64,000 nucleotides of DNA from positions 43,486 through 107,485 of the forward strand of contig NZ_RSCL01000031.1 of the NCBI RefSeq assembly GCF_003991905.1, given 5' to 3'. Numbering within the stretch: the stretch's first letter is position 1; every line of letters begins with the position of its first letter. Shown here piece after piece: positions 8,065-16,673 of the stretch. The position numbers and the translations under genes were made by a program. The notes beneath the pieces are model-generated. The model worked only from the letters and a program-made list of their open reading frames with translations, was not told where the DNA came from and did not search any database. Source of the stretch: Dulcicalothrix desertica PCC 7102. GTDB taxonomy: Bacteria > Cyanobacteriota > Cyanobacteriia > Cyanobacteriales > Nostocaceae.

Positions 8065-8771
8065 CTTACAGGTACCATTGGGTCTTGTTTTCCCCATATA
8101 ATTAATGTAGACGCAGTAATTTTGTTCAAGTTTTCAACGATTGGCTGATAAAATTGTCCCCAAATGTTAAAATTAGAGCTACCAACATTAAGCATGGCTT
8201 GTGTTGCTCCAGGAAGTGTTGCCATTTGATAAAATTCTTCTACTAGTTCCGGAGTAATTACTTTTGAGTTATAAACAGCTTGCTTACATAGCATTGTTAG
8301 ACCAGATTTACTAGGCTTACTAAATAGCTTACCCAATATTGGAATCGTTCGAAGTCGCAATAATAAACTTACCTCTTTTCCTAAGCCTGCACTACCAACT
8401 ATTACAAGCTTATCTACCAACTCAGGAAACTTTAATGTAACAGTAAGCGCTACGCCTCCTCCAGCAGAGGCGCCAACCAAACTTGCTTTTGAGATATCTA
8501 GAGCTTGCATAAATTGGCGTGTAAAATTAGCCATGAAGTCGAAGGTATACTTGCTGCCAGGTTTATCAGACAGTCCGGCGCCAACCATATCAAAAGCATA
8601 AACACGATGATGCTTGGCTAGCTCAAAAATATTATGCTTCCATAATTCAATATAACCACCACCGCCATGAAGCAAAATAACTATGCTTCCGGAATTACCA
8701 AGTTGCCAATATCAGGTGTTAACGTTATCAACTTTGACATATTTATTTGAATATTGCTCGGTATAACTCAT
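8057..8771 (-). pseudogene. Alpha/beta hydrolase with early stop and lost 3' end
   Basis: From the ATG at 8771 the product reads MSYTEQYSNKYVKVDNVNT, then a TGA at 8714-8712, then YWQLGNSGSIVILLHGGGGY in the same frame, so a sense codon (probably CGA, Arg) became TGA. The rest has the hydrolase features LLHGGGG, FDMVGAGLSD and the nucleophile elbow GASAGG, up to the acid region IIWGKQDPMVPVSHA. After that the reading is merely the antisense of the queC fragment; the catalytic His segment is absent. Doubly broken, hence a pseudogene. Confidence 0.85.
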
Positions 8772-8817
8772 TTTATATACCTATTATTTATATACATAAC
8801 TTTATAATAAAACCAAG

Positions 8818-9483
8818 CTATATAAGCGATTTACCAAATATATGAGCAACACAGTCAGCAATAAGCAATAAGCCAAGGATAATCAAAATAAATTTCATGA
8901 CCTTCGGAAACCATTTCGTTACTGATTGATGAATTTTTTGTAGTAAAGTTGCTGCATTATTGCGAAATATTAAATAAATTACCAGTAAAGTGATTAAAGG
9001 CAAAACGAAAATCAAGTTGTAAAAAGCAATAACACTCATTAGCTGTGGTAATCTAAGATTTTCACGGGTAATTCTTTCTATCGCAGCTAAATATGGTAAA
9101 GCAGTTGGTGCTTCTACAAATGCGATTGTCCCCCCTAGAATAAATGCACTACCTGGGGACAATGATTTTGGACGTTTTGTTTGTGATTGGTTCAAGAATC
9201 TATTGAGGTTGCAACCCAAGTAAATGAGTGCGACACCAATCAACAATTGTAGTACATATATTACACTACCTAATTGCGTAAATACAAAACGAATAACCTG
9301 AGAGATTCCAAGACTAAGCAAAATTCCCGCAATCCAACTTGCTGTAAAATCTCCAGCGATAAATGCCAGAGCGCGAGCAACTGGTTTTGGTGTGCTTAAT
9401 AAATAAATGTGTACTGCCATTGCATTTGGGTTGATGCTATCAACTAATGCAATTGTGGCAATCGAAATCAGAAGGTTAATCAT
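8818..9483 (-). CDS. GAP-family / LysE-superfamily-like membrane protein
   Basis: 221 residues with about six hydrophobic segments and the N-terminal motif ALVDSINPNAMAVHIYLLSTPKP, which resembles the GAP (Sap, sulfolipid-addressing-like) family within the LysE-type exporter group. It is an inner-membrane transporter or scramblase-like protein of unknown substrate. It is the only intact gene in the 6.3-10.1 kb decay zone. Confidence 0.7.
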   Translation of the reverse strand: MINLLISIATIALVDSINPNAMAVHIYLLSTPKPVARALAFIAGDFTASWIAGILLSLGISQVIRFVFTQLGSVIYVLQLLIGVALIYLGCNLNRFLNQSQTKRPKSLSPGSAFILGGTIAFVEAPTALPYLAAIERITRENLRLPQLMSVIAFYNLIFVLPLITLLVIYLIFRNNAATLLQKIHQSVTKWFPKVMKFILIILGLLLIADCVAHIFGKSLI

Positions 9484-9552
9484 TATATTGACGCTTCGCT
9501 GAGTTCTTGGAGAGCGCTTATCAATCTCTTAAATATAAATATAATTCAACTT

Positions 9553-9807
9553 TCAAGTTTTACATAAGTTTCTGTAGGATGAGATTGTGCCCATTACAAC
9601 TCCACTGGTAGCATTTAACAACATTTGAAACGTTAAAGCAGCTAATTTACCAGCAGCGAGACTTTCTTGTCCCAACCTACCCATCATAATTGTGTCAACA
9701 AAACCTGTCGCAGACTGAGCAACTTGTGCTGATGCTAAAGGTATAGCAAGTTGAAGAAATCCTTTTACTTCGCTGCGGATATGATATTTGACAAATATTG
9801 AAGTCAT
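9553..9807 (-). pseudogene. 5' fragment of a MATE multidrug exporter
   Basis: 84 residues matching the start of MATE/NorM exporters: LAIPLASAQVAQSATGFVDTIMMGRLGQESLAAGKLA covers the first helix and the loop into the second. Full proteins have about 450 residues and twelve helices; here the frame ends after TSGVVMGT. The missing 3' part is not found nearby, so it was deleted. Confidence 0.8.
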
Positions 9808-9994
9808 AATTAAATTTGATGATTTTTTGTTTACTTACGCTATATAAGTTAAAGGTAGCAAGTCTGAAAAATCTCCCTGAAACTTGCGACATTATCAAAA
9901 TCTTGCTGTTTAATAAGAGGCGCCTTTTACTTGACTAACAGCAAACAATCGTACTATATTGACCTTGTTAGTTTTCTGTTGGAGAGGAAAAGCG

Positions 9995-10069
9995 ATGAAA
10001 CTCTCGTATACAATTCTCTATGTCAAAGATGTATCTTCTTCAGTCACTTGCTCTCATAAGTGGCTCTAA
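9995..10069 (+). pseudogene. 5' fragment of a VOC (glyoxalase-like) gene
   Basis: A good ribosome binding site (GGAGAGGA at 9981-9988) precedes an ATG encoding MKLSYTILYVKDVSSSVT, the typical first beta strand of VOC metalloenzymes, but the frame stops after 24 residues and no further VOC sequence follows. A remnant of a deleted gene. Confidence 0.65.
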
Positions 10070-10283
10070 TGCCAACCTTAATGCAGCCAAAGATATTTTT
10101 ATAGATTTTTTAAGATATAACCATTTAAAAAGACGAATATTGGATTTGTAGAACTAAAAAAAGTTAAAAAATAGATGCTGATTTTATAATTATCAAATTT
10201 TTATATTTTGTAATAATCATTATTTCCAATTAAGATACAATTATTATATTGTCCATAACATAATTTTTTTGGATTTGATTTTC
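10070..10283. other. AT-rich non-coding stretch with a Fur/Zur-like palindrome
   Basis: About 210 nt without coding potential between the VOC remnant and the DHFR-like gene. The only structure I see is the perfect palindrome AATAATCATTATT at 10212-10224, similar to the Zur/Fur box core. Confidence 0.4.
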
Positions 10284-10844
10284 ATGAAAACTCAATACTA
10301 CACAGCTACTAGTTTGGATGGGTTTATTGCTGATTCAAATAACTCCCTAGATTGGTTATTTCAATTTGGCGAGGTAACAGGAGATAGCTATTCTAATTTC
10401 ATTCGAGAAGTTGGCGCCATTGCAATGGGTTCAACCACTTATGAATGGATTTTAGCTCACCATATTAATCAAGATGCCGAGCGTCCTCAAGCATGGCTCT
10501 ACGAACAACCAACTTGGGTTTTTTCCTCTCGTATTTTACCTGAAATTGATGGAGCAGATGTGCGATTTGTAAAGGGGGATGTTCGACCTGTTCATCAGGA
10601 AATGCTTGCAGCAGCAGGGAATAAAAATATTTGGCTAGTCGGTGGTGGTGATTTGGTCGGGCAATTTTACGATTGTGGGTTACTCGATGAGATAATTGTC
10701 TCGATAGCATCAGTAACGCTTGGCAGTGGGGCGCCATTATTACCACGTACAATTGCCACACCTCCATTAAAACTATTAACTGCAACAGTGTATGGAGATA
10801 GCTTTGTGGAACTGCATTATCAAGTTCGTTATGCCTCCGAATAA
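10284..10844 (+). CDS. Dihydrofolate reductase family protein (RibD C-terminal fold)
   Basis: About 186 residues starting MKTQYYTATSLDGFIAD, the signature beginning of the RibD-C/DHFR-like family, with the later GGGDLVGQF nucleotide-binding turn and LGSGAPLLP near the end. Family members are NADPH-dependent reductases of mostly unknown substrate; it is not a classical folate DHFR. I start at 10284 rather than the upstream TTG at 10269 because the family begins at this Met. First gene of a tight three-gene cluster with a GNAT and a Vat-like enzyme. Confidence 0.85.
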   Translation: MKTQYYTATSLDGFIADSNNSLDWLFQFGEVTGDSYSNFIREVGAIAMGSTTYEWILAHHINQDAERPQAWLYEQPTWVFSSRILPEIDGADVRFVKGDVRPVHQEMLAAAGNKNIWLVGGGDLVGQFYDCGLLDEIIVSIASVTLGSGAPLLPRTIATPPLKLLTATVYGDSFVELHYQVRYASE

Positions 10845-10851
10845 TAAAATT

Positions 10852-11337
10852 ATGTCATACATGATTCGTTCTCTTATGCCCAGTGATGAAGCTTTATTGT
10901 GGGAAATGTTATATCATGCACTTTACGTTCCGCCGGGAGCTAAACCTTTAGCAAAAGAAATTATTTATCGTCCAGAATTAGCAAGATATATTGAAGGTTG
11001 GCAAACAGATGATATAGGTTTTGTTGCAGTTTTAGAATCTAGCTTTATACCGATTGGAGCCGTATGGATTCGTCTGTTTAATAGTCAAAATTCAGGTTAC
11101 GGGTATATTAATGATGAAACACCTGAATTATCAATTGCTGTACTACCTGAATACCGAAATCAGGGTATTGGTACACAATTAATTACACATCTATTAAACA
11201 ATACCAAAAATGTGTATTCCGCAATTTCTCTAAGTGTATCTTTGTCAAATCCTGCCTTGCGGCTTTACCAACGTTTGGGATTTGAGGTTGCTGCTCAATT
11301 GAATGATTCTTTGATAATGAAAAAAGAGCTTATATAA
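10852..11337 (+). CDS. GNAT family N-acetyltransferase
   Basis: About 161 residues: MIRSLMPSDEALLWEML opening, acetyl-CoA-binding motif A VLPEYRNQGIGTQLI (Q/R-x-x-G-x-G/A type) and the C-terminal NPALRLYQRLGFE motif B. The start is placed at 10852, just after the DHFR-like stop, rather than at 10792 inside that gene; the Met at 10861 is also possible. Substrate unknown. It is 4 nt upstream of the Vat-like gene, so both are probably co-transcribed. Confidence 0.85.
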   Translation: MSYMIRSLMPSDEALLWEMLYHALYVPPGAKPLAKEIIYRPELARYIEGWQTDDIGFVAVLESSFIPIGAVWIRLFNSQNSGYGYINDETPELSIAVLPEYRNQGIGTQLITHLLNNTKNVYSAISLSVSLSNPALRLYQRLGFEVAAQLNDSLIMKKELI

Positions 11338-11341
11338 AGCC

Positions 11342-11974
11342 ATGCAATACCCTGACCCAAAATTAACTCATCCTATGGAAGGATTTCCACAAGTTTGTTT
11401 CATCAAAAACACTGTTACTAACCCAAATATAATAATTGGAGATTACACTTATTACGATGACCCTGAAGACTCAGAGAATTTTGAGCGCAATGTGCTTTAT
11501 CATTTTCCTTTTATTGGTGACAAGCTTATAATTGGCAAATTTTGTGCTATCGCTAGAGGTGTAAAATTTATTATGAACGGCGCCAATCATAAAATGTCTG
11601 GCTTTTCAACTTATCCATTTCAAATTTTTGGTAATGGGTGGGAGCGTGTAATGCCTGAATCAGATGAATTTCCTTTTAAAGGGGATACTATAATTGGCAA
11701 TGATGTATGGATAGGGTACGAAGCCCTAATAATGCCGGGAGTTAAAATTGGCGATGGAGCAATTATTGCTGCCAAGTCTGTTGTAACTAAGAATATACCA
11801 CCTTACACTATTGCAGGAGGGAACCCTATTAATATACTACGGCAGCGTTTCCCTGATGAAACAATCAAAATTTTACTCGATATTGCTTGGTGGAACTGGG
11901 ATATTGAAAAAATTACCAGGAATTTAGAGAAAATTGTTGGCGCCGATATTGAAGCATTAAAAACCTGCATGTAA
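11342..11974 (+). CDS. Vat/CatB-type xenobiotic O-acetyltransferase
   Basis: 210 residues of left-handed beta-helix hexapeptide repeats (IGDYTYY, IGKFCAIARGV, IGNDVWIGYEALIMPGVKIGDGAIIAAKSVV). The catalytic His is residue 83 in FIMNGANHKM, matching His82 of VatD; length and the FGNGWE, WWNW and AGGNP motifs also match Vat enzymes, which acetylate streptogramin A antibiotics, and CatB chloramphenicol enzymes. Whether this chromosomal copy confers resistance is unknown. It closes the DHFR-like/GNAT/Vat cluster. Confidence 0.88.
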   Translation: MQYPDPKLTHPMEGFPQVCFIKNTVTNPNIIIGDYTYYDDPEDSENFERNVLYHFPFIGDKLIIGKFCAIARGVKFIMNGANHKMSGFSTYPFQIFGNGWERVMPESDEFPFKGDTIIGNDVWIGYEALIMPGVKIGDGAIIAAKSVVTKNIPPYTIAGGNPINILRQRFPDETIKILLDIAWWNWDIEKITRNLEKIVGADIEALKTCM

Positions 11975-11976
11975 AC

Positions 11977-12372
11977 TTACTTTCTTGGAAAAAACGATTT
12001 AAATAAAGGAATTCCTCCTATCGCTACTGCGACTGACCCTACTCCAGTAAATATAATAGGGAACAACCACATCTCCAACCAAGAGTAAATTGTAGCTGAT
12101 TCTGGCTGTTGAGGATTATATAAAACTTCAACTTGCTGACCTTTGGTGTATGCTGGTGGACGACCTGTTGCGGACGGAGCAGCAAGCATTGTCTGGGCAG
12201 CGACCCTTCCTAATGATAGACCAACGGGTGGTTTGTTTAGAGACGGCAAGCCACTGCCTTGGTAAATTATTTTGGAAAGTGAATGTAAATGAGACAGGCG
12301 CCCTAATTTTGTGTGAGGAAGTTTCGTATCCTTCAGGTTATTATTCCACATTTCAACAAAGAAGTCTTGCAT
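11977..12372 (-). CDS. DUF3592-like membrane protein, probably degraded at its N-terminus
   Basis: 131 residues. The last 65 resemble the end of DUF3592 proteins: PPAYTKGQQVEVLYNPQQPESATI followed by one hydrophobic helix (MWLFPIIFTGVGSVAVAIGGI). The first 65 residues show no membrane helix and no DUF3592 beta-strand pattern, so the 5' half has probably been frameshifted or replaced. Function unknown. It may be a remnant rather than a working gene. Confidence 0.45.
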   Translation of the reverse strand: MQDFFVEMWNNNLKDTKLPHTKLGRLSHLHSLSKIIYQGSGLPSLNKPPVGLSLGRVAAQTMLAAPSATGRPPAYTKGQQVEVLYNPQQPESATIYSWLEMWLFPIIFTGVGSVAVAIGGIPLFKSFFPRK

Positions 12373-12408
12373 TAGGGTAATAATACTGCGGTATTTGACG
12401 ATTTAAAT

Positions 12409-12430
12409 GAGACGCGATATATCTCGTCTC
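12409..12430. repeat. GAGACG...CGTCTC palindrome, copy of a dispersed family
   Basis: GAGACGCGATATATCTCGTCTC is a 22-nt palindrome with one mismatched pair, followed by TACA. Related TAGAGACG palindromes lie at 14813-14840, 20179-20204 and 32151-32170. Confidence 0.7.
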
Positions 12431-12627
12431 TACATTTACTCCACGATTCTACTTCGCTTTAAATCTTGCATTAGTATTTTCATGAATTCTACAAACACAC
12501 GAACCAAAGCTTGTCAATACTGTTTTTGTGCGTACAATATGGTGATGGGTACACCTGGAGGTCTCTTTTATATTACAATACATATTACATTAATAATACT
12601 CTGAGCTTATTCAATCGGGCTTGAACT

Positions 12628-12765
12628 ATGCGAACAATTGTAGTTGGCGATATTCATGGTTGCTATACAGAACTGCTTCAGCTATTAGCTAAAGTAGAAA
12701 TTACAGAGGAAGATTGCTTAATTTCCTTGGGAGATTACCAACCCAAGACTTATGGTTACAGGTAA
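12628..12765 (+). pseudogene. 5' fragment of a serine/threonine metallophosphatase
   Basis: 45 residues, MRTIVVGDIHGCYTELLQLL...LISLGD, containing the first two metal-binding motifs (GDIHG and the start of GD) of calcineurin-like protein phosphatases. The sequence leaves the family right after LGD, where GDLVDRGP would be expected, and stops eleven codons later. It is a truncated remnant. Confidence 0.8.
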
Positions 12766-12861
12766 TGACCGATTTGGGAATTCACCTATTTTCAAATCTG
12801 TAAAAGGATCGTCTAATATGCTAATATCTATAAAATAGATACATAAGAAGGCAATAGCTCA

Positions 12862-13116
12862 ATGGCTATTATTGTTACCCTTAATCCAGAACTAGAAGCC
12901 CTATTGCGTAGTAAAGCAGCGCAGCAAGGTCAAGATGTTAATTTGGTAGCATCTGAATTACTAGCCGGTGTATTAGAGTTGGAAGCACAAGAAACTCAAA
13001 AAGCTGTACAAGGAATTCAGCAAGGTTTAGATGATTTTGAAGCAGGCAAGTTTCGTTCTTTTGATGAATTTGCTTCAGAACAGCGTCGTAAATATAATCT
13101 ACCAACCGATTTATGA
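12862..13116 (+). CDS. Antitoxin of a ParE/RelE-type TA pair
   Basis: 84 residues: a helical N-terminal part (LNPELEALLRSKAAQQGQDVNLVASELL) followed by a charged tail with FRSFDEFASEQRRKY, the pattern of small antitoxins that bind DNA with the N-terminus and toxin with the C-terminus. Its TGA overlaps the toxin ATG by 4 nt (ATGA), so it is translated first and coupled. Family assignment rests on size and on the downstream toxin. Confidence 0.75.
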   Translation: MAIIVTLNPELEALLRSKAAQQGQDVNLVASELLAGVLELEAQETQKAVQGIQQGLDDFEAGKFRSFDEFASEQRRKYNLPTDL

Positions 13117-13448
13117 AGTATCGCGTCGATATTTCTAGTGTGGCAGAGGTTGAAGCTGACGATGCCTTCTTAAGGTTGTCTCAAATCACATCTCCGACAA
13201 CAGCGAGTCAGTGGTATGCAGGATTGTTGCAGGCAATTGAGTCTTTATCACAAATGCCGAAACCTTGTTCCATAGCACGTGAGAATGAGTTTTTTAGCCA
13301 GGAAATTAGACAACTTCTTTATGGTAAAGGGCGCAATTTATACCGTATCATCTTCACGATTATTGAGGAAGAAGAAGTTTCTACAGTTCGTATTTTACAT
13401 ATTAAGCACGCTGCACAGCAAACCATAGGTGAAGAACCAGAGTCATAA
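13113..13448 (+). CDS. RelE/ParE family toxin
   Basis: 111 residues with the ParE-like fold pattern: MKYRVDISSVAEVEADDAFLRL at the start, the central helix pair, then IRQLLYGKGRNLYRIIFTI and VRILHIKHAA, the usual C-terminal strands of RelE/ParE toxins. Such toxins cleave mRNA on the ribosome or inhibit gyrase; which applies here cannot be decided by eye. Second gene of the pair. Confidence 0.82.
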   Translation: MKYRVDISSVAEVEADDAFLRLSQITSPTTASQWYAGLLQAIESLSQMPKPCSIARENEFFSQEIRQLLYGKGRNLYRIIFTIIEEEEVSTVRILHIKHAAQQTIGEEPES

Positions 13449-13524
13449 CGCCATTAGTATGGAGAACTTTATTACATAATCAAAGTTATTATGATTATGT
13501 AATATATCTTTACATTTTGAGTAG

Positions 13525-14766
13525 ATGCAGACTACACGTTTGTTTTCAAATATAGAATTTAATGGTGATAAGATACTTCACCAACCAGGTAGTGTGTTGG
13601 GGAGTACCGCGTTAATTGCTGGAACAACAGTTGGCGCCGGAATTTTGGCTTTACCGACAGTAACTTTGCCTTCGGGAGTGGCGCCTTCGACGGTATCATT
13701 AATCGCTGTATGGTTATATGCTTTAGTATCTGGGTTATTAATTGCTGAAGTTAGTTTAGATGGGATGCGGAACTCAGGCGCCAGTAGTAGTTTTTTAGCG
13801 ATGGTGGAGAATATATTAGGAAAACCGGGAGCAATATTAGCTGGTGGTGCATATTTATTCTTGCATTACGGGTTGCTGGTTGCGTATATTGCTCAAGGTG
13901 GAGAAATATTGCTGGTCACGTTGCCAGTTGATTTACCAAACTGGGCAGGGACAACGATATTTGGGCTGTTGTTTGGTGGAGTTATGTATTTTGGGCATCC
14001 AAAGTTAATTGAAAAATTGAATAACGCTTTAGTATTTGTAGTAATAGCTTCATTCACTGGCCTATTGTTTTTGGCAAGTAGACAGGTTCATTTATCACAG
14101 TTTGCTTTTCAAGATTGGACTAAGTTAACTGCTGCGATTCCAGTTATGTTAGTCGCATTATTTTATCATAATGTGATTCCAGTAATTGCAATTCAATTAG
14201 AAGGAGACGCAAGAAAAGTTAAACAGTCAATTTTTTTTGGCTCATTAATTCCACTTTTAATGTTTATTGCGTGGAATGCTGTAATTTTAGGTAGTGTAGA
14301 TTCGGAATTACTAAAAAACTTTACTGGTGCAGAAAAATTTGACCCGCTAGAAAATTTACGAGGTGGAAGTGGGGGAAATTTGCTGGAAATAATGGTTTCA
14401 GTCTTTTCTGAAGTTGCAATTATTACTTCTTTTATAGGCTTCTTTTACGGTCTGCTGAATTTTCTCGATGTAGTAAAATTATCAACTGCACGCCCATTAA
14501 CATATGGTTTGGTTTTATTTCCACCAATGTGTTTAGCTGTATTGAATCCGAATATATTTTTAAATGCACTCGAAACTGCTGGCGCCTTTTGTATTTCAGT
14601 TTTAGGAGCTATTATTCCAGCGTTAATGGTATGGAAGCGGCGCCGTGATAATGAAAATATTCATAACTATCGTAGATTAGTTCCAGGCGGTAAAACAACT
14701 CTAGTTATTGTCATTAGCATAGCAATTTTAGTCATCTTTAATAAAATATTGTCATTCATAAAATAA
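13525..14766 (+). CDS. Aromatic amino acid permease (TyrP/Mtr/SdaC type)
   Basis: 413 residues with eleven or so hydrophobic helices and the family opening GSTALIAGTTVGAGILALPTVTLPSG, where the broken first helix binds substrate. Members of this APC-superfamily branch import tryptophan or tyrosine by proton symport. Monocistronic; convergent with a methyltransferase gene and separated from it by a TAGAGAC hairpin. Confidence 0.88.
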   Translation: MQTTRLFSNIEFNGDKILHQPGSVLGSTALIAGTTVGAGILALPTVTLPSGVAPSTVSLIAVWLYALVSGLLIAEVSLDGMRNSGASSSFLAMVENILGKPGAILAGGAYLFLHYGLLVAYIAQGGEILLVTLPVDLPNWAGTTIFGLLFGGVMYFGHPKLIEKLNNALVFVVIASFTGLLFLASRQVHLSQFAFQDWTKLTAAIPVMLVALFYHNVIPVIAIQLEGDARKVKQSIFFGSLIPLLMFIAWNAVILGSVDSELLKNFTGAEKFDPLENLRGGSGGNLLEIMVSVFSEVAIITSFIGFFYGLLNFLDVVKLSTARPLTYGLVLFPPMCLAVLNPNIFLNALETAGAFCISVLGAIIPALMVWKRRRDNENIHNYRRLVPGGKTTLVIVISIAILVIFNKILSFIK

Positions 14767-14812
14767 ATTCATATAAAAACCTCTACGGAAAAGCCTCTGG
14801 TTTACGCACGTT

Positions 14813-14840
14813 GTAGAGACCGTACATGAACGGTATCTAC
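14813..14840. repeat. GTAGAGAC hairpin between convergent genes
   Basis: GTAGAGACCGT (14813-14823) pairs with ACGGTATCTAC (14830-14840) with one mismatch and a 6-nt loop. It lies between the convergent permease and methyltransferase genes and may serve as a bidirectional terminator. Confidence 0.6.
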
Positions 14841-14921
14841 ATAGATACAATTTATACAAAAAAACAGATTTTTTACTTATATCAATGCAATGCTGGTAGC
14901 TCAAAAATGAAAACATACCCA

Positions 14922-15788
14922 TTATTTTTTCATTGCTACAATGCCGTACATCAAGGGTATATTTGGTATATTTTCGAGGGAAAACCATCTTCTTCCTGGT
15001 TCTTCTCTCATGTTTTCAAAAGGTTTCCAACCATTTGAGTAAGGATATTCTTTAAAAGTAACCAGTATTAATCCAGCTTGCAATAATGCTGTTATTATTT
15101 CGCCAATTCCCCACTGAAATTCGTGTGAACGATATAGGTTGCGAAAATTTTGTACTCCTGCTTGATAATTATCAGGCGCCAAACCCGTGTTAGACTCAGC
15201 AACATAATCACTAACACCATCAACACATGTCAGTGGTTCTCCATTTTGGAAGTAAGGAAACTTGTGGCTCCAATCAATATCAAACATCATTGCTACAGGG
15301 TGGAATTCCATCATAATCAAGCGTCCACCTTGTTTAAGAACAGAAGCAATCCTATACGCCCAAAGATTTAAATCAGATAGCCAACAAATTGCACCATAAG
15401 AAGAGAATACAATATCATACTCAGTTTTGTTTGCAGTTTTTTCTAACCAATCAAATACATCTGCTCTTTCAAAACCCACATTAATACCAGAATCCTGCGC
15501 CAATTTCTGAGCAAAATCTATTGCTTCATCACTAATATCTACACCAGTTACATTGGCGCCTAAGCGAGCTAGTGATAATGTATCTTGTCCAGCGTTACAT
15601 TGAAGATGAACCACAGATAAATCAGCAATATCTCCTAATAATTCTACTTCTTCAGGAAACAAAGTGCTACCACCTTCAAGGAAAAACTTTGCTTGATTAC
15701 CTTTATGACTGTTATGAGCTTTTGTAGCTTCGTTCCAAGATAAACGATTTTCCTCATGAAGTTCTTTTCTAAAAGGAGAATTAGCCAT
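14922..15788 (-). CDS. Class I SAM-dependent methyltransferase
   Basis: 288 residues. SAM-binding motif I is VVHLQCNAGQDTLSLARLGANVTGVDISDEAI, followed by ERADVFDW and IVFSSYGAICWLSDL; the opening ENRLSWNEATKAHNSHK is typical of a small-molecule methyltransferase subfamily widespread in bacteria. The Gly-rich loop is H-L-Q-C-N-A-G-Q, a known variant. Substrate unknown; no neighbouring gene points to a pathway. Confidence 0.88.
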   Translation of the reverse strand: MANSPFRKELHEENRLSWNEATKAHNSHKGNQAKFFLEGGSTLFPEEVELLGDIADLSVVHLQCNAGQDTLSLARLGANVTGVDISDEAIDFAQKLAQDSGINVGFERADVFDWLEKTANKTEYDIVFSSYGAICWLSDLNLWAYRIASVLKQGGRLIMMEFHPVAMMFDIDWSHKFPYFQNGEPLTCVDGVSDYVAESNTGLAPDNYQAGVQNFRNLYRSHEFQWGIGEIITALLQAGLILVTFKEYPYSNGWKPFENMREEPGRRWFSLENIPNIPLMYGIVAMKK

Positions 15789-15948
15789 AATTGATATTTA
15801 CTTCACTGTTTGCCCTTCTGAATCACAAATGTATTGTAATGCGTTATTCATAGCAGCCAACATAACTTATTATATTGCTAATAACCGCAAAAGTTTTTAT
15901 GAGCTATTTGCGCTCGCACTTCCTTTTTAGATGCCCTTACGCTGGGTT

Positions 15949-16563
15949 TCAATACGGCTCGCGCGCTAATCCAGCAATTAAAGTACGAGTAACAAATTCT
16001 GATAATGCTTGAATATCCTGAGCTTGAGTAACTGGTAATCGCCCATCAATTAGCAACATTGCTAACCCATGCACCGTTGACCAAGCAACCCACCCTAGTT
16101 GCATTGTATCTCCTGCTCTCACAGCAAGGGCAGATTGCCCTGCTTCAATAGCATTAAACAATACCTGAAACGCCTGCCATCCTGCCTGCGCGCGTTCTGG
16201 ATGAGATGCTTGCTCTCCCTGATAACTACCAAACATCACCCTGTAATGAGATGGATGAGCTACAGCAAACTGTACATATGCTACTCCAGTTGCTTCTAAA
16301 CGTTTCAGGGGTTCATCCGGCGCCTGCTCTATCCCCCTATTCATTGCTTCTGTTAAGCCAATAAATCCTTCTTCTGCGACTGCTGCTAATAAGCTCTCCT
16401 TATCCTGAAAGTGTCGGTAAGGCGCCGCATGGGACACTCCCACCCTTCGCGCAACTTCCCGCAGCGACAAACTACTTACATCCTGTTCTGCAATCAGTGA
16501 GATGGCGCCATCAATTAACGCCTGTCGTAAATCTCCATGATGATACGCAGTTTTCTCAGCCAT
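15949..16563 (-). CDS. TetR/AcrR family repressor
   Basis: 204 residues: N-terminal HTH (LSLREVARRVGVSHAAPYRHFQDKESLLAAVAEEGF, about residues 28-65) and a TetR_C_33-like ligand domain with WVAWSTVHGLAMLLIDGRLP. Divergent from the RetSat-like oxidoreductase gene; the 110-nt shared region carries a 17-bp inverted repeat, so this regulator probably represses both genes. Confidence 0.9.
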   Translation of the reverse strand: MAEKTAYHHGDLRQALIDGAISLIAEQDVSSLSLREVARRVGVSHAAPYRHFQDKESLLAAVAEEGFIGLTEAMNRGIEQAPDEPLKRLEATGVAYVQFAVAHPSHYRVMFGSYQGEQASHPERAQAGWQAFQVLFNAIEAGQSALAVRAGDTMQLGWVAWSTVHGLAMLLIDGRLPVTQAQDIQALSEFVTRTLIAGLAREPY

Positions 16564-16608
16564 ACTCTCCTTTCTTCTTAGCCCTTAATAAAAGTTTACA
16601 CTTGCTTT

Positions 16609-16656
16609 GTTTACACTGTCAACATGTTTAGTTATTATTATGTTGACGATGTAAAC
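16609..16656. promoter_or_regulatory. Probable TetR operator
   Basis: GTTTACACTGTCAACAT at 16609-16625 and ATGTTGACGATGTAAAC at 16640-16656 form an inverted repeat with only two mismatched positions in 17, spaced by 14 nt and centred between the divergent TetR and oxidoreductase genes. A third half-like AGTTTACACTTG is at 16592-16603. Confidence 0.8.
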
Positions 16657-16673
16657 ATTCAAGGAGAATAGTT

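Noticed and set aside
12407..12604. Plus-strand frame of 65 codons
   Set aside because: It begins inside the GAGACG palindrome, has no ribosome site and no family resemblance.
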